Notes under the pieces: model-generated | Told to the model about the DNA's origin: nothing | Seen by the model: only the letters and a program-made list of their open reading frames with translations | Database searches by the model: none | Translations under genes and position numbers: made by a program | In this document: positions 8,946 to 19,980 of the stretch, piece after piece | Numbering within the stretch: position 1 is the stretch's first letter | Layout of the letters: the number at the start of each line of letters is the position of its first letter | Source of the DNA: Mesorhizobium sp. GbtcB19 | GTDB taxonomy: Bacteria > Pseudomonadota > Alphaproteobacteria > Rhizobiales > Rhizobiaceae | NCBI RefSeq assembly: GCF_019091085.1 | Contig: NZ_JAGXJY010000008.1 | Location: 124,001-188,000 of the forward strand | Length of the DNA stretch: 64,000 bases | Reading direction: 5' to 3'

Positions 8946-9713
8946 ATGTTTCTTTCGCCGCGCCATGCAGAAATCATCCAGATGGCGAAAGACCACGGCC
9001 GAGTTCTGGTCGATGACCTGGCTACGCATTTCAATGTAACGCCGCAGACCATCCGCAAGGATCTCAACGATCTGTGCGATCAGCGTCTGCTCACCCGCAT
9101 CCACGGCGGCGCGCTGTTTCCGTCCGGCATCGAGAACATGGAGTACGAGGCGCGGCGCAAGATTGCCGCCGACGAGAAGGAGGCGATCGGCAGCGCGGCG
9201 GCGCGGCTGATCCCGGACAACGCCTCGCTGTTCATCAATATCGGCACCACCACCGAGGCGGTCAGCAAGTCGCTGCTCGACCACAACGGACTTATGGTCA
9301 TTACCAATAATATCAATGTTGCCAATAGGATGCGCATCTATCCTTCGATAGAGGTGGTGATCGCCGGCGGCGTCGTGCGCGGCTCCGACGGCGGCATCGT
9401 CGGTGAGGCGGCGGTCGATTTCATCCGCCAGTTCAAAGTCGATTACGCCGTCATCGGCGCCTCGGCGATCGACCATGACGGCGCGCTGCTCGATTTCGAT
9501 TTTCGCGAGGTGAAGGTCGCCCAGGCCATCATCGCCAATGCGCGCCATGTCATTCTGGTCTCCGATCGGACCAAGTTCGAGCGCACGGCGCCGGTTCGGA
9601 TCGGGCATCTTTCGCAGGTGAATACCTTCATCACCGATCGTTGCGAAATCCCGTCGATCCGCCGGATTTGCGAGGAGACGGAGGTCCGGCTGATCGAGAC
9701 GGACCTCGAATAG
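8946..9713 (+). CDS. glpR: DeoR-family repressor of the glycerol regulon
   Basis: A 255-residue DeoR-type regulator. The N-terminal helix-turn-helix covers DDLATHFNVTPQTIRKDLND and is followed by LLTRIHGGA, the DeoR signature. The C-terminal sugar-phosphate-binding domain contains NIGTTTEAV and the GASAIDHDGALLDFDFREVKVAQ block. It immediately precedes glpD and the glpSTPQUVK genes on the same strand, 126 bp from the glpD start. It is therefore the likely glycerol-3-phosphate-responsive repressor of that operon. TTTCG/CGAAA repeats upstream of both glpR and glpD are candidate operators. Confidence 0.9.
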   Translation: MFLSPRHAEIIQMAKDHGRVLVDDLATHFNVTPQTIRKDLNDLCDQRLLTRIHGGALFPSGIENMEYEARRKIAADEKEAIGSAAARLIPDNASLFINIGTTTEAVSKSLLDHNGLMVITNNINVANRMRIYPSIEVVIAGGVVRGSDGGIVGEAAVDFIRQFKVDYAVIGASAIDHDGALLDFDFREVKVAQAIIANARHVILVSDRTKFERTAPVRIGHLSQVNTFITDRCEIPSIRRICEETEVRLIETDLE

Positions 9714-9746
9714 GCGCGTGTCACGGCTGTTTCACTCAGCTGTGAT

Positions 9747-9782
9747 ATTTCGTTTGACATTCGCTTTGAGTTCGAAATAATT
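9747..9782 (+). promoter_or_regulatory. glpD promoter overlapped by a palindromic operator
   Basis: TTGACA at 9754-9759 and AATAAT at 9776-9781 with a 16-bp spacer form a near-consensus sigma-70 type promoter. The outer bases ATTTCG (9747) and CGAAAT (to 9778) form inverted half-sites that enclose the -35 box and reach into the -10 region, as expected for a repressor-blocked promoter. The same half-sites precede glpR. Confidence 0.5.
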
Positions 9783-9839
9783 CCGCCACGGTTTCGTAAA
9801 ACACAAAAATGGTGCAATGCGAAATCGTTGGAGGAAACT

Positions 9840-11366
9840 TTGGACGCATCTCCGATCCATGACATTTTCGTCATCGGCGGCGGCATCAATGGCTGCGGCA
9901 TAGCTCGCGATGCCGTTGGCCGCGGATTTTCGGTATACCTCGCCGAGATGAACGATCTCGCCAGCGGAACCTCGTCTGGCTCGACCAAGCTCATCCATGG
10001 CGGCCTGCGCTATCTCGAATTCTACGAGTTCCGGTTGGTGCGCGAAGCGCTGATGGAGCGCGAGGTTCTGTGGAAGAACGCGCCGCACATCATCTGGCCG
10101 ATGCGCTTCGTGCTGCCCTACGCCAAGGGTCTCAGGCCTGCTTGGCTGATCCGCCTCGGCCTGTTCCTCTACGACCATATCGGCGGGCGCAAGCTGCTGC
10201 CGGCGACGAAGACGCTGGACATGGCCAACGACCCGGCCGGCAAGCCGCTGAAGCCATTGTTTCAGAAAGCTTTCGAATATTCCGATGGTTGGGTCAACGA
10301 CGCGCGCCTGGTGGCGCTGAACGCCCGCGACGCGGCCGACCGCGGCGCCATTATCCGCACCCGCACCAAGGTCGTCAGCGCGCGGCGCGACGGTTCGACC
10401 TGGACCGTCAAGGTGCAGAATGTGCTCACCGGTGAAACCGAAGAGGTGCGCGCGCGGCTTCTGGTCAACGCAGCCGGGCCATGGGTCGACCACGTGCTCT
10501 CGACCGCCGTCGGCCAGAACGAAGTCCACAATGTCCGCCTCGTGCAGGGCAGCCACATCGTCATCGCCAAGAAGTTCGACGATCCGCGCGCCTATTTCTT
10601 CCAGAACAAGGATGGCCGCATCATCTTTGCCATTCCCTACGAGGAAGAGTTCACGCTGATCGGCACCACCGACCGCGATTATCCCGGCGATCCGCATGAG
10701 GTGAGGATCTCCGACACCGAGATCGATTATTTGTGCGCCGCGGCAAGCGAATATTTCGCGCAACCCGTGAAGCGCTCCGACATCGTCTGGACCTATTCGG
10801 CGGTGCGCCCGCTCTATGACGACGGCGCCTCGAAGGCGCAGGAGGCGACGCGCGACTATGTGCTGAAGGCCGAGGGCGGGGAGGGCGCCGCGCCCCTGGT
10901 CAACGCCTTCGGCGGCAAGATCACGACCTTCCGACGGCTGGCGGAATCGATGCTGGAGAAGATCGAAGGATTTCTCGGCAAGCGCGGCAAGCCGTGGACA
11001 CATGACGCGCCCCTGCCTGGCGGCGATTTTCCGGCGACCGGTTTCGATGCCCAGGTGGCCAGGCTGAAGAACACCTATCCGTTCCTCGACCAGCGGCTGG
11101 CGCGCCGGCTCACCCGGCTTTACGGCACGCGCTCGCAAAAGCTGCTCGGGCTCGCCAAGTCGAATGCCGATCTGGGCCGCAATTTCGGCGCCGACCTTTT
11201 CGAGGCGGAAGTCCGCTATCTGGTCGAGAACGAATGGGCGGTCACCGCCGAGGACGTGTTGTGGCGCCGCACCAAGCGCGGCCTGCATTTCAGCCGCGAG
11301 CAGGCGGCGGCGTTGGAAGAATTCATGCGCGGACTGAGCAGCCGCCACGTCGCGGCGGCGGAATGA
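9840..11366 (+). CDS. glpD: Aerobic glycerol-3-phosphate dehydrogenase
   Basis: A 508-residue FAD enzyme that oxidises glycerol-3-phosphate to dihydroxyacetone phosphate and passes electrons to quinone at the inner membrane. The N-terminus carries the dinucleotide motif FVIGGGINGCGIARDA and then the FAD-dependent GlpD signature SGSTKLIHGGLRYLE. Near the middle lies a TLIGTTDRDYPGDP segment and later VNAFGGKITTFRRLAE. The TTG at 9840 is preferred as start because GGAGG at 9830 lies directly upstream; the earlier in-frame TTG at 9828 overlaps that site. It is the first gene of the glp transport and catabolic operon. Confidence 0.93.
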   Translation: MDASPIHDIFVIGGGINGCGIARDAVGRGFSVYLAEMNDLASGTSSGSTKLIHGGLRYLEFYEFRLVREALMEREVLWKNAPHIIWPMRFVLPYAKGLRPAWLIRLGLFLYDHIGGRKLLPATKTLDMANDPAGKPLKPLFQKAFEYSDGWVNDARLVALNARDAADRGAIIRTRTKVVSARRDGSTWTVKVQNVLTGETEEVRARLLVNAAGPWVDHVLSTAVGQNEVHNVRLVQGSHIVIAKKFDDPRAYFFQNKDGRIIFAIPYEEEFTLIGTTDRDYPGDPHEVRISDTEIDYLCAAASEYFAQPVKRSDIVWTYSAVRPLYDDGASKAQEATRDYVLKAEGGEGAAPLVNAFGGKITTFRRLAESMLEKIEGFLGKRGKPWTHDAPLPGGDFPATGFDAQVARLKNTYPFLDQRLARRLTRLYGTRSQKLLGLAKSNADLGRNFGADLFEAEVRYLVENEWAVTAEDVLWRRTKRGLHFSREQAAALEEFMRGLSSRHVAAAE

Positions 11367-11405
11367 GGATCGACCGCTGATGCGCAAGGCCTGGGAGGAG
11401 GCGTG

Positions 11406-12485
11406 ATGCTGGAACTGAGGAACGTGACGAAGACGGTCGGCGCGCAGGAGCATATCCGCGACGTGTCGCTGACGCTTCAGCACGGCTCGCTGAACGTTCT
11501 GCTGGGACCCACGCTCTCCGGCAAGACCAGCCTGATGCGGCTGATGGCTGGCCTCGATGCGCCGACGTCCGGCTCGGTCTGGTTCGACGGCAAGGACGTC
11601 ACCGGACAGCCGGTGCAGAAGCGCAACGTCGCCATGGTCTACCAGCAGTTCATCAATTACCCGGCGATGACGGTCTACGAGAACATCGCCTCGCCGCTTC
11701 GCGTGGCCGGCGTCGAGCAGGCCAGGATCGACAAGGAAGTGCGCAACGCGGCGGCGCTTTTGAAGCTCACGCCCTATCTCGACCGCACGCCGCTCAATTT
11801 GTCCGGCGGCCAGCAGCAGCGCACGGCGCTTGCCCGCGCCATCGTCAAGAATGCCAGCCTGGTGCTGCTTGACGAGCCCTTGGCCAATCTCGACTACAAG
11901 CTGCGAGAGGAATTGCGCGCCGAGCTGCCGAAGATATTCGCCGCCGCCGGCACCATCTTCGTCTATGCCACCACCGAACCGCACGAGGCGCTGCTTCTTG
12001 GCGGCAACACGGCAACGCTCTCGGAAGGTCGCGTCACCCAGTTCGGCCCAACCGTCGAGGTGTTCCGCAAGCCGGTCGACCTGGTGACGGCAAGGACCTT
12101 TGCCGACCCGCCGCTCAACACCATCGTGCTGTTCAAGAAGGGTTCGGACTTCCTGCTCGAAGGTGGCGTCAAGCTGCCGGTGCCGCCGGAGCTCAACGGC
12201 GTTCCGGACGCGAGCTACACGATTGGCTTCCAGCCGCATCATCTGTCGTTGGAGCGGCCGAATGCCGGCGCCGTGCCGGTGCGGGTGAAGGTCACCATCA
12301 CCGAGATCACCGGCTCGGAGAGTTTCGTCCATCTCGACTTCGCCGATGCGCGCTGGGTGATGCTGGCGCATGGCATTCTCGACTTCGAGACGGATGACGA
12401 GGTCGAGGTGTTCATCGACCCGCGCCACATCATGGTTTTCGACCAGAACGGCCGCGCCGTTACGGCGTCCAAGCTGGCGGCCTGA
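11406..12485 (+). CDS. glpS: Glycerol ABC importer ATP-binding subunit GlpS
   Basis: A 359-residue nucleotide-binding subunit of the carbohydrate-importer type, with a C-terminal regulatory OB-like domain. Walker A is GPTLSGKTS, the signature is the canonical LSGGQQQR and Walker B is VLLDEPLANLD. The H-loop is unusual: the segment reads FVYATTEPHEA where relatives such as GlpT read MVYVTHDQTEA, so the switch histidine is replaced by Thr. ATG at 11406 follows GGGAGGAGG. In rhizobia GlpS pairs with GlpT to energise GlpPQ transport of glycerol. Confidence 0.92.
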   Translation: MLELRNVTKTVGAQEHIRDVSLTLQHGSLNVLLGPTLSGKTSLMRLMAGLDAPTSGSVWFDGKDVTGQPVQKRNVAMVYQQFINYPAMTVYENIASPLRVAGVEQARIDKEVRNAAALLKLTPYLDRTPLNLSGGQQQRTALARAIVKNASLVLLDEPLANLDYKLREELRAELPKIFAAAGTIFVYATTEPHEALLLGGNTATLSEGRVTQFGPTVEVFRKPVDLVTARTFADPPLNTIVLFKKGSDFLLEGGVKLPVPPELNGVPDASYTIGFQPHHLSLERPNAGAVPVRVKVTITEITGSESFVHLDFADARWVMLAHGILDFETDDEVEVFIDPRHIMVFDQNGRAVTASKLAA

Positions 12486-12495
12486 GGAGCATCAG

Positions 12496-13563
12496 ATGGC
12501 GCGCATCGACGTCAACCACATCCGCCACTCCTACCTGCCGAACCCGCAGAAGGATTCCGATTTCGCGCTGAAGGAAGTGCATCACATCTTCGAGGATGGC
12601 GGCGCCTATGCGCTGCTCGGGCCGTCGGGCTGCGGCAAGACAACCTTGCTCAACATCATTTCGGGATTGCTGCATCCCTCGCATGGCCAGTTGCTGTTCA
12701 ACGGCCGGGACGTGACCAAGCTGTCGACGCAGGAGCGCAACATCGCGCAGGTGTTCCAGTTCCCGGTCATCTACGACACCATGACCGTGTACGACAATCT
12801 GGCCTTCCCGCTCCGCAACCGCCGCGTCCCGGAAACGGATGTCGACCGCAAGGTGCGCGAGACGCTCGACATGATCGATCTCGCCGGGCTGGCGAAGAAG
12901 AAGGCGCGCGGTCTCACCGCCGACCAGAAGCAGAAGATATCGCTTGGGCGCGGCCTGGTGCGCTCCGACGTCAACGCCATCCTGTTCGATGAACCGCTCA
13001 CCGTCATCGATCCGCATATGAAGTGGGTGCTGCGCTCGCAGTTGAAGCAGCTGCATCGCCGTTTCGGCTACACCATGGTCTATGTCACGCATGACCAGAC
13101 CGAGGCGCTGACTTTCGCCGACCAGGTCGTGGTAATGTACGACGGCGGCATCGTGCAGATCGGCACGCCGGCGGAGCTCTTCGAGCGGCCCCGCCACACC
13201 TTCGTCGGCTATTTCATCGGCTCGCCGGGCATGAACGTGCTGCCTGTTGCGCTGGAAGGCAAGACCGCGAAGCTCGGCGCGCAGCGCATTGAACTGCCCG
13301 GCTTGCCCAAGGCGGATAAAGGCGCCGTCGAACTCGGTATCCGCCCCGAATATGTGCGGCTTGGCCGCGAAGGCATGGCGGTGCAGGTCAGCAAGGTCGA
13401 GGACGTCGGCCGCCACAAGGTCGTGCGCGCCAATCTCGAGGGCAAGGAGATCGCGGCCGTGATCGGCGAGGACGACGAAGTCCCGGCCGACCCGAAGGTC
13501 CGCTTCGATCCCGCGGGCATCAACATCTATGCCGATTCCTGGCGCGTCGAGATGGGGGCGTAG
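12496..13563 (+). CDS. glpT: Glycerol ABC importer ATP-binding subunit GlpT
   Basis: A 355-residue second nucleotide-binding subunit starting MARIDVNHIRHSYLPN. Walker A is GPSGCGKTT, Walker B is AILFDEPLTVID and the H-loop is intact (MVYVTHDQTEA). The signature motif is degenerate, reading LTADQKQKIS instead of LSGGQ. GlpS shows the reverse pattern, so a GlpS-GlpT heterodimer should have one complete and one degenerate ATP site. The gene starts 10 bp after glpS stops and ends directly against the glpP start codon. This GlpT is an ABC ATPase and unrelated to the E. coli glycerol-3-phosphate antiporter of the same name. Confidence 0.92.
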   Translation: MARIDVNHIRHSYLPNPQKDSDFALKEVHHIFEDGGAYALLGPSGCGKTTLLNIISGLLHPSHGQLLFNGRDVTKLSTQERNIAQVFQFPVIYDTMTVYDNLAFPLRNRRVPETDVDRKVRETLDMIDLAGLAKKKARGLTADQKQKISLGRGLVRSDVNAILFDEPLTVIDPHMKWVLRSQLKQLHRRFGYTMVYVTHDQTEALTFADQVVVMYDGGIVQIGTPAELFERPRHTFVGYFIGSPGMNVLPVALEGKTAKLGAQRIELPGLPKADKGAVELGIRPEYVRLGREGMAVQVSKVEDVGRHKVVRANLEGKEIAAVIGEDDEVPADPKVRFDPAGINIYADSWRVEMGA

Positions 13564-14430
13564 ATGGACAAGACCTGGAACAACAAGGCCTGGTTCCTTG
13601 TCCTGCCGGTGCTGGTGCTGGTGGCGTTCTCCGCCGTCATCCCGCTGATGACCGTCGTCAACTATTCGGTGCAGGACACGTTCGGCAACAACGTCTTCTT
13701 CTGGGCCGGCACCGAATGGTTCGAGGAACTGCTCGCCTCCAACCGCTTCTGGGAAGCGATGGTGCGCAACCTGATCTTTTCCTTCATCATCCTGGCGATC
13801 GAGGTGCCGCTCGGCATCTTCATCGCGCTCAACATGCCGAAAAAAGGCTGGGGCGTGCCGGTCTGCCTGGTGCTGATGGCGCTGCCGCTGCTGGTTCCGT
13901 GGAATGTCGTCGGCACCATCTGGCAGGTCTTCGGCCGCAACGACATCGGCCTGCTCGGCTATTACGTCAACGCGCTTGGCATCGACTACAATTACGTCCA
14001 GGACCCGTTCGACGCCTGGGTCACCGTCATCATCATGGATGTCTGGCACTGGACCAGCCTGGTCGTGCTGCTTTGCTATGCCGGCCTGGTCTCCATTCCC
14101 GACGCCTTCTACCAGGCGGCCAAGATCGACGGCGCCTCGCGCTGGGCGGTGTTCCGCTATATCCAGCTGCCGAAGATGCAGCGCGTGCTTTTGATCGCCG
14201 TGCTGTTGCGCTTCATGGATAGCTTCATGATCTACACCGAGCCCTTCGTCGTCACCGGCGGCGGCCCCGGCAATTCGACGACCTTCCTGTCGATCGATCT
14301 CGTCAAGACGGCGCTCGGCCAGTTCGACCTCGGACCGGCGGCGGCGATGTCGCTGGTCTACTTCCTGATCATCCTGTTGTTGTCGTGGGTGTTCTACACC
14401 GTGATGACCAACTACGACGCGGAGCGCTGA
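13564..14430 (+). CDS. glpP: Glycerol ABC importer permease GlpP
   Basis: A 288-residue inner-membrane permease with about six transmembrane helices, the first at residues 9-31. The cytoplasmic EAA-type coupling loop YQAAKIDGASRWAVFRYIQLP, with the conserved Gly and terminal LP, is clear. This type belongs to the carbohydrate uptake (MalF-like) permeases. The start codon directly abuts the glpT stop and the stop lies one base before glpQ, so translation is coupled. It forms the translocation channel with GlpQ. Confidence 0.92.
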   Translation: MDKTWNNKAWFLVLPVLVLVAFSAVIPLMTVVNYSVQDTFGNNVFFWAGTEWFEELLASNRFWEAMVRNLIFSFIILAIEVPLGIFIALNMPKKGWGVPVCLVLMALPLLVPWNVVGTIWQVFGRNDIGLLGYYVNALGIDYNYVQDPFDAWVTVIIMDVWHWTSLVVLLCYAGLVSIPDAFYQAAKIDGASRWAVFRYIQLPKMQRVLLIAVLLRFMDSFMIYTEPFVVTGGGPGNSTTFLSIDLVKTALGQFDLGPAAAMSLVYFLIILLLSWVFYTVMTNYDAER

Positions 14431-14431
14431 G

Positions 14432-15340
14432 ATGGCTGGCGTCAACGAGACGACACGCGTGAGCGAAGCGGCGGTCACCGAGATCGGCAGCACGCTATCG
14501 CAAGACGAAGTGGCGAAGCTGATGCGCCGCCGCGGCGAGGAATCGCGCTGGTGGTGGATCGTGCCGACGATCTACATCATCGTGCTTCTCCTGCCGATCT
14601 ACTGGCTCATCAACATGAGCTTCAAGACCAACCAGGAGATCGTGTCCTCGCTGACGCTCTTTCCGCACCAGCCGACGCTGCGCAATTACAGGATCATCTT
14701 CACCGACGCGTCCTGGTATTCCGGCTACATCAATTCGATCACCTATGTGGTGATGAACATGGTGATCTCGGTGGCGGTGGCGCTGCCCGCGGCCTACGCG
14801 TTCTCGCGCTACCGCTTCCTCGGTGACAAGCATCTGTTCTTCTGGCTGCTCACCAACCGCATGGCGCCGCCGGCGGTGTTCGCGCTGCCGTTCTTCCAGC
14901 TCTATTCGGCCTTCGGTCTCATCGACACCCATATCGCGGTGGCGCTGGCGCACTGCCTCTTCAACGTGCCGCTGGCGGTGTGGATCCTGGAAGGCTTCAT
15001 GTCCGGCGTGCCGAAGGAGATCGACGAGACCGCCTATATCGACGGCTATTCCTTCCCGCGCTTCTTTGTGAAGATCTTCATGCCGCTGATCGCGAGCGGC
15101 ATCGGCGTCGCCTGCTTCTTCTGCTTCATGTTCTCATGGGTTGAGCTGCTGATCGCGCGCACGCTGACCACGACCGACGCCAAGCCGATCGCCGCCACCA
15201 TGACCCGCACCGTCTCGGCCGCCGGCATGGACTGGGGACTGCTCGCCGCCGCCGGCGTGCTGACGCTGATCCCCGGCGCGCTCGTGATCTGGTTCGTCCG
15301 CAACTATATCGCCAAGGGCTTCGCCCTGGGGAGGGTGTGA
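14432..15340 (+). CDS. glpQ: Glycerol ABC importer permease GlpQ
   Basis: A 302-residue MalG-like permease with six predicted membrane helices. The coupling loop is DETAYIDGYSFPRFFVKIFMP. The charged N-terminal 50 residues before the first helix are longer than in GlpP. The last codons, encoding IAKGFALGRV, are repeated as a 30-bp near-perfect duplication 65 bp downstream, before glpU. This GlpQ is a permease and not the periplasmic glycerophosphodiesterase that bears the same name in E. coli. Confidence 0.92.
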   Translation: MAGVNETTRVSEAAVTEIGSTLSQDEVAKLMRRRGEESRWWWIVPTIYIIVLLLPIYWLINMSFKTNQEIVSSLTLFPHQPTLRNYRIIFTDASWYSGYINSITYVVMNMVISVAVALPAAYAFSRYRFLGDKHLFFWLLTNRMAPPAVFALPFFQLYSAFGLIDTHIAVALAHCLFNVPLAVWILEGFMSGVPKEIDETAYIDGYSFPRFFVKIFMPLIASGIGVACFFCFMFSWVELLIARTLTTTDAKPIAATMTRTVSAAGMDWGLLAAAGVLTLIPGALVIWFVRNYIAKGFALGRV

Positions 15341-15401
15341 TGAAACGAACATGTGAGTTCATCCTCACCACTATCGCCAAGGGCTTCGCACTGGGGAGGG
15401 T
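15307..15401. repeat. 30-bp direct duplication of the glpQ 3' end
   Basis: 15307-15336 and 15372-15401 differ by a single base (C at 15325, A at 15390). The second copy still reads IAKGFALGRV followed by TAA. It is separated from the first by 35 bp and lies just before glpU. It looks like a local duplication or the scar of a recombination event that left the glpQ tail twice. Confidence 0.85.
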
Positions 15402-15408
15402 CTAAGCC

Positions 15409-15696
15409 ATGAACCTCGACTTCTCCTGGATGGCGTGGACGTGGCCGACGGCTGCCTTCTTCATCGTCATTGTGCTGATGCTCTGCGGCATGGGTTTTTG
15501 GGAATATGTCTCGCCCGGCGGCAATCCGCGCGTCGGCGTGCTGCGCTTCGAGACGACGCGCGGCGACCGCCTCTTCGTTTCGCTGCTCGGCAGCGCCTTC
15601 ATCCATCTCGCTTGGCTGGGTCTGGTTGGACCCAACCTGTGGTGGGCTCTCGCTCTCTCCGTGATCTACGCCATTGGCGTGTTCCGATACGTATAG
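15409..15696 (+). CDS. glpU: Small membrane protein GlpU (DUF2160)
   Basis: A 95-residue membrane protein with about three hydrophobic segments (residues 13-31, 59-73 and 75-92). The short loop between the first two contains SPGGNPRVGVLRFETTRGDR, the conserved part of the DUF2160 family. It always occurs between the permease and binding-protein genes of the rhizobial glycerol importer, as here, and probably associates with the transporter, though its role is not established. The 76-bp gap to glpV contains a good GGAGGAG site. Confidence 0.85.
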   Translation: MNLDFSWMAWTWPTAAFFIVIVLMLCGMGFWEYVSPGGNPRVGVLRFETTRGDRLFVSLLGSAFIHLAWLGLVGPNLWWALALSVIYAIGVFRYV

Positions 15697-15772
15697 AGGG
15701 GGAAAAGCCGGAGCGGCCGCGTGCTGGCGGCTGCTCCGGATCGCACTTGCAACCTAAGACTGGAGGAGACAC

Positions 15773-17497
<1,725 letters not shown>

Positions 17498-17590
17498 CTG
17501 CATGACGTGGGCGTTCCTGCCCATGCTAGGAAATGCAGGGGAGGCGGCTTTGCCGTCTCCCCTGTTGCATGAGAAGTGGAGGGATGCGGA

Positions 17591-19084
17591 ATGAGCGGTT
17601 TTGTGCTGGCGATCGACCAGGGAACGACATCGACGCGGGCGATCCTGTTCGACGACAAGATGAAACTCGCCGGCAGCGGCCAGCAGGAATTCGCGCAACA
17701 TTATCCGGCTTCCGGCTGGGTCGAGCATGACCCGGAAGACATCTGGGCGAGCGTCGTCGCAACGGTGAAGGCGGCGCTGAAGGCCGCCGGCCGCACGGCA
17801 TCCGACGTGGCTGCGATCGGCATCACCAATCAGCGCGAGACCGTCGTCATCTGGGACAAGGCGACCGGCAAGCCGATCCACAACGCGATCGTCTGGCAGG
17901 ACAGGCGCACCGCGCCGCTCTGCCAGAAGCTGAAGAAGCAGGGGTTGGAGAAGACATTCACAAGGAAGACCGGCCTGCTGCTCGATCCCTATTTCTCCGG
18001 CACCAAGATCGCCTGGATGTTGGACAAGGTGAAGGGCGCAAGGAAGCGCGCCGAAAAGGGCGAATTGCTCGCCGGCACCATCGACAGTTTCCTGATCTGG
18101 CGGCTGACCGGCGGCCAGGTGCACGCGACCGACGCCACCAACGCCTCGCGCACACTGCTCTACAACATCGAAAAGAATGTCTGGGACGACGAGCTGCTCT
18201 CGATCCTGAACATACCGGCGGCGATCCTGCCGCAGGTGAAGGACTGCGCCGACGATTTCGGCGTCACCGAAAAGAGCCTGTTCGGGGCCGAGATGCGCAT
18301 CCTCGGCGTCGCCGGCGACCAGCATGCGGCGACCATCGGCCAGGCCTGTTTCGAACCGGGCATGATGAAATCGACATATGGCACAGGCTGCTTCGCGCTG
18401 CTCAACACCGGCGCCGACCTGGTGCGCTCCAAGAACCGGCTGCTCACCACCATCGCCTACAGGCTGAACGGCAAGACCACCTACGCGCTGGAAGGCTCGA
18501 TCTTCATCGCGGGCGCCGCCGTGCAGTGGCTGCGCGACGGCATCAAGGTGATCGGCAAGGCCGAGCAGAGCGGCGCGTTGGCGGCGACCGCCGATCCGGC
18601 TCAAGCTATCTATCTGGTGCCGGCCTTTGTTGGGCTTGGCGCGCCGCACTGGGACGCGGAGGCCCGCGGCGCGATCTTCGGCCTGACGCGTAACTCAGGC
18701 CCGGCCGAGTTCGCACGCGCAGCGCTCGAATCCGTTGCCTTCCAGACGCGCGATCTGCTGGACGCCATGCGTAAGGACTGGAAAGGCGCCTCGGCCAAGA
18801 CGGTGCTTCGCGTCGACGGCGGCATGGTGGCTTCCGACTGGACCATGCAGCGGCTGGCCGACATTCTCGATGCGCCGGTCGATCGCCCGACGATCCTGGA
18901 GACGACGGCACTGGGCGCGGCCTGGCTCGCCGGATCGAAGGCTGGCGTGTGGCCGAAGGCAAAGGACTTCGCCAGGAGCTGGGCGCTCGAGCGGCGCTTC
19001 AAGCCGGAAATGGATGCAAAGACGCGCTCGACGAAGCTGGCGGGATGGCGCGATGCGGTGCGCAGGACACTGAGCACGAACTGA
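17591..19084 (+). CDS. glpK: Glycerol kinase
   Basis: A 497-residue FGGY-family kinase that phosphorylates glycerol with ATP to glycerol-3-phosphate. It has [15 protein letters not shown] at the N-terminus, [17 protein letters not shown] with the catalytic region, [15 protein letters not shown] as the FGGY signature region and [19 protein letters not shown] in the C-terminal ATPase fold. ATG at 17591 has GGAGGG upstream; the GTG at 17576 overlaps that site and is rejected. It ends the glp operon and is followed by a strong terminator hairpin. Its product feeds GlpD. Confidence 0.94.
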   Translation: MSGFVLAIDQGTTSTRAILFDDKMKLAGSGQQEFAQHYPASGWVEHDPEDIWASVVATVKAALKAAGRTASDVAAIGITNQRETVVIWDKATGKPIHNAIVWQDRRTAPLCQKLKKQGLEKTFTRKTGLLLDPYFSGTKIAWMLDKVKGARKRAEKGELLAGTIDSFLIWRLTGGQVHATDATNASRTLLYNIEKNVWDDELLSILNIPAAILPQVKDCADDFGVTEKSLFGAEMRILGVAGDQHAATIGQACFEPGMMKSTYGTGCFALLNTGADLVRSKNRLLTTIAYRLNGKTTYALEGSIFIAGAAVQWLRDGIKVIGKAEQSGALAATADPAQAIYLVPAFVGLGAPHWDAEARGAIFGLTRNSGPAEFARAALESVAFQTRDLLDAMRKDWKGASAKTVLRVDGGMVASDWTMQRLADILDAPVDRPTILETTALGAAWLAGSKAGVWPKAKDFARSWALERRFKPEMDAKTRSTKLAGWRDAVRRTLSTN

Positions 19085-19097
19085 GCTCGAAAAGAGA

Positions 19098-19125
19098 GAG
19101 CCCGTGCCTCTCGAGGCACGGGCTC
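19098..19125 (+). terminator. Terminator hairpin after glpK
   Basis: GAGCCCGTGCC and GGCACGGGCTC form an 11-bp perfect stem around a TCTCGA loop, 13 bp after the glpK stop. There is no long T-run on the plus strand, so termination may be partly Rho-assisted. The convergent BA14K gene ends at 19217. Confidence 0.7.
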
Positions 19126-19216
19126 CGTCAACGACCAAAATATGTGTTTTCCGCAATTCCGGATGGAAAACCGCTGCGCAGTTTTCCTGGAATTGCTTGG
19201 TACTGACTGGAGGCCG

Positions 19217-19678
19217 TCAGTAGGGCGATCTGCACTGCTGACGCGGGCCGTAGTTGGGCTGGAAGGTGTTGTCCGAGGCGCGGTACGAGCGGTAGCGGTC
19301 GTAGCACCACTGCACATGCGAATCGCCGCGGTAGACGCGGTTGTTCTCGCTGTTGACGATGGCGCCGGTGATCAGCGCACCGGTGGCGAAGGCTGCCAGC
19401 GGGAACCAATAGTCGCCGTGGCGGCGATAGCCGTGACGATATTCACGGTAGCCGCGGTGGCCGTTCCAATACATGCCGTCATTGCGCGAGAAACGCTGGC
19501 CGCCGCGCCACTGGTTATGCCGCCAGCGGAAATCGCGCTCCGCGACCGTCTGGATGTTGGACGAGGCCGGCGAAGCCTGCGGGACGAACATTTGAGCGGC
19601 GTTGGCGGGCACCGCCGCGGCGGCGGCGAACGAAACCGACAAGGTGGCGGCAAGCAAGCCCGAGACGATGTTTTTCAT
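19217..19678 (-). CDS. BA14K family protein
   Basis: A 153-residue exported protein with a signal peptide (residues 1-28, ending ANA). The C-terminus has the BA14K signature [20 protein letters not shown] plus a final Cys. Before it lie an Arg/Tyr/His-rich stretch ([18 protein letters not shown]) and a short hydrophobic segment with the [10 protein letters not shown] sequence. The family is found in Rhizobiales, includes a Brucella immunoreactive protein, and has lectin-like properties in some members. It is monocistronic and convergent with glpK. The 302 bp from its start to the tRNA hold its promoter and no other gene that I can see. Confidence 0.9.
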   Translation of the reverse strand: MKNIVSGLLAATLSVSFAAAAAVPANAAQMFVPQASPASSNIQTVAERDFRWRHNQWRGGQRFSRNDGMYWNGHRGYREYRHGYRRHGDYWFPLAAFATGALITGAIVNSENNRVYRGDSHVQWCYDRYRSYRASDNTFQPNYGPRQQCRSPY

Positions 19679-19980
19679 TGGTCTTCTCCTTGAAAGGGTG
19701 GTTGACGTCCCTGTGCCGGAGAAACGGAAAACGACGGCGCTGGTTCCCGTTTGAATCTCAAACCATTGTTATTTAAGGGATATCTGAAATATTCGAGCGA
19801 TCAGGAGCGGGCGACGAAGGCCGCTGATACTCTTGCCCGGTTCGCTGCCGCTGGGCTTCGACGCGCCTCTCAAAAACCCTGAAAACCTGCGGCGGGAAAG
19901 CCGTCTTTTTCCGGTTGACCGGCAGCAGCACTCTCCCTATGTTCCGCGCAATTTCGAGGGCGGCGTTTTCGAGCCCGCGG

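Noticed and set aside
9732..12428. 898-aa minus-strand open frame
   Set aside because: Antisense of glpD and glpS; its Arg/His/Asp-rich composition is typical of the complement of GC-rich coding DNA.
12460..14493. 677-aa minus-strand open frame
   Set aside because: Antisense to glpT and glpP; no motif.
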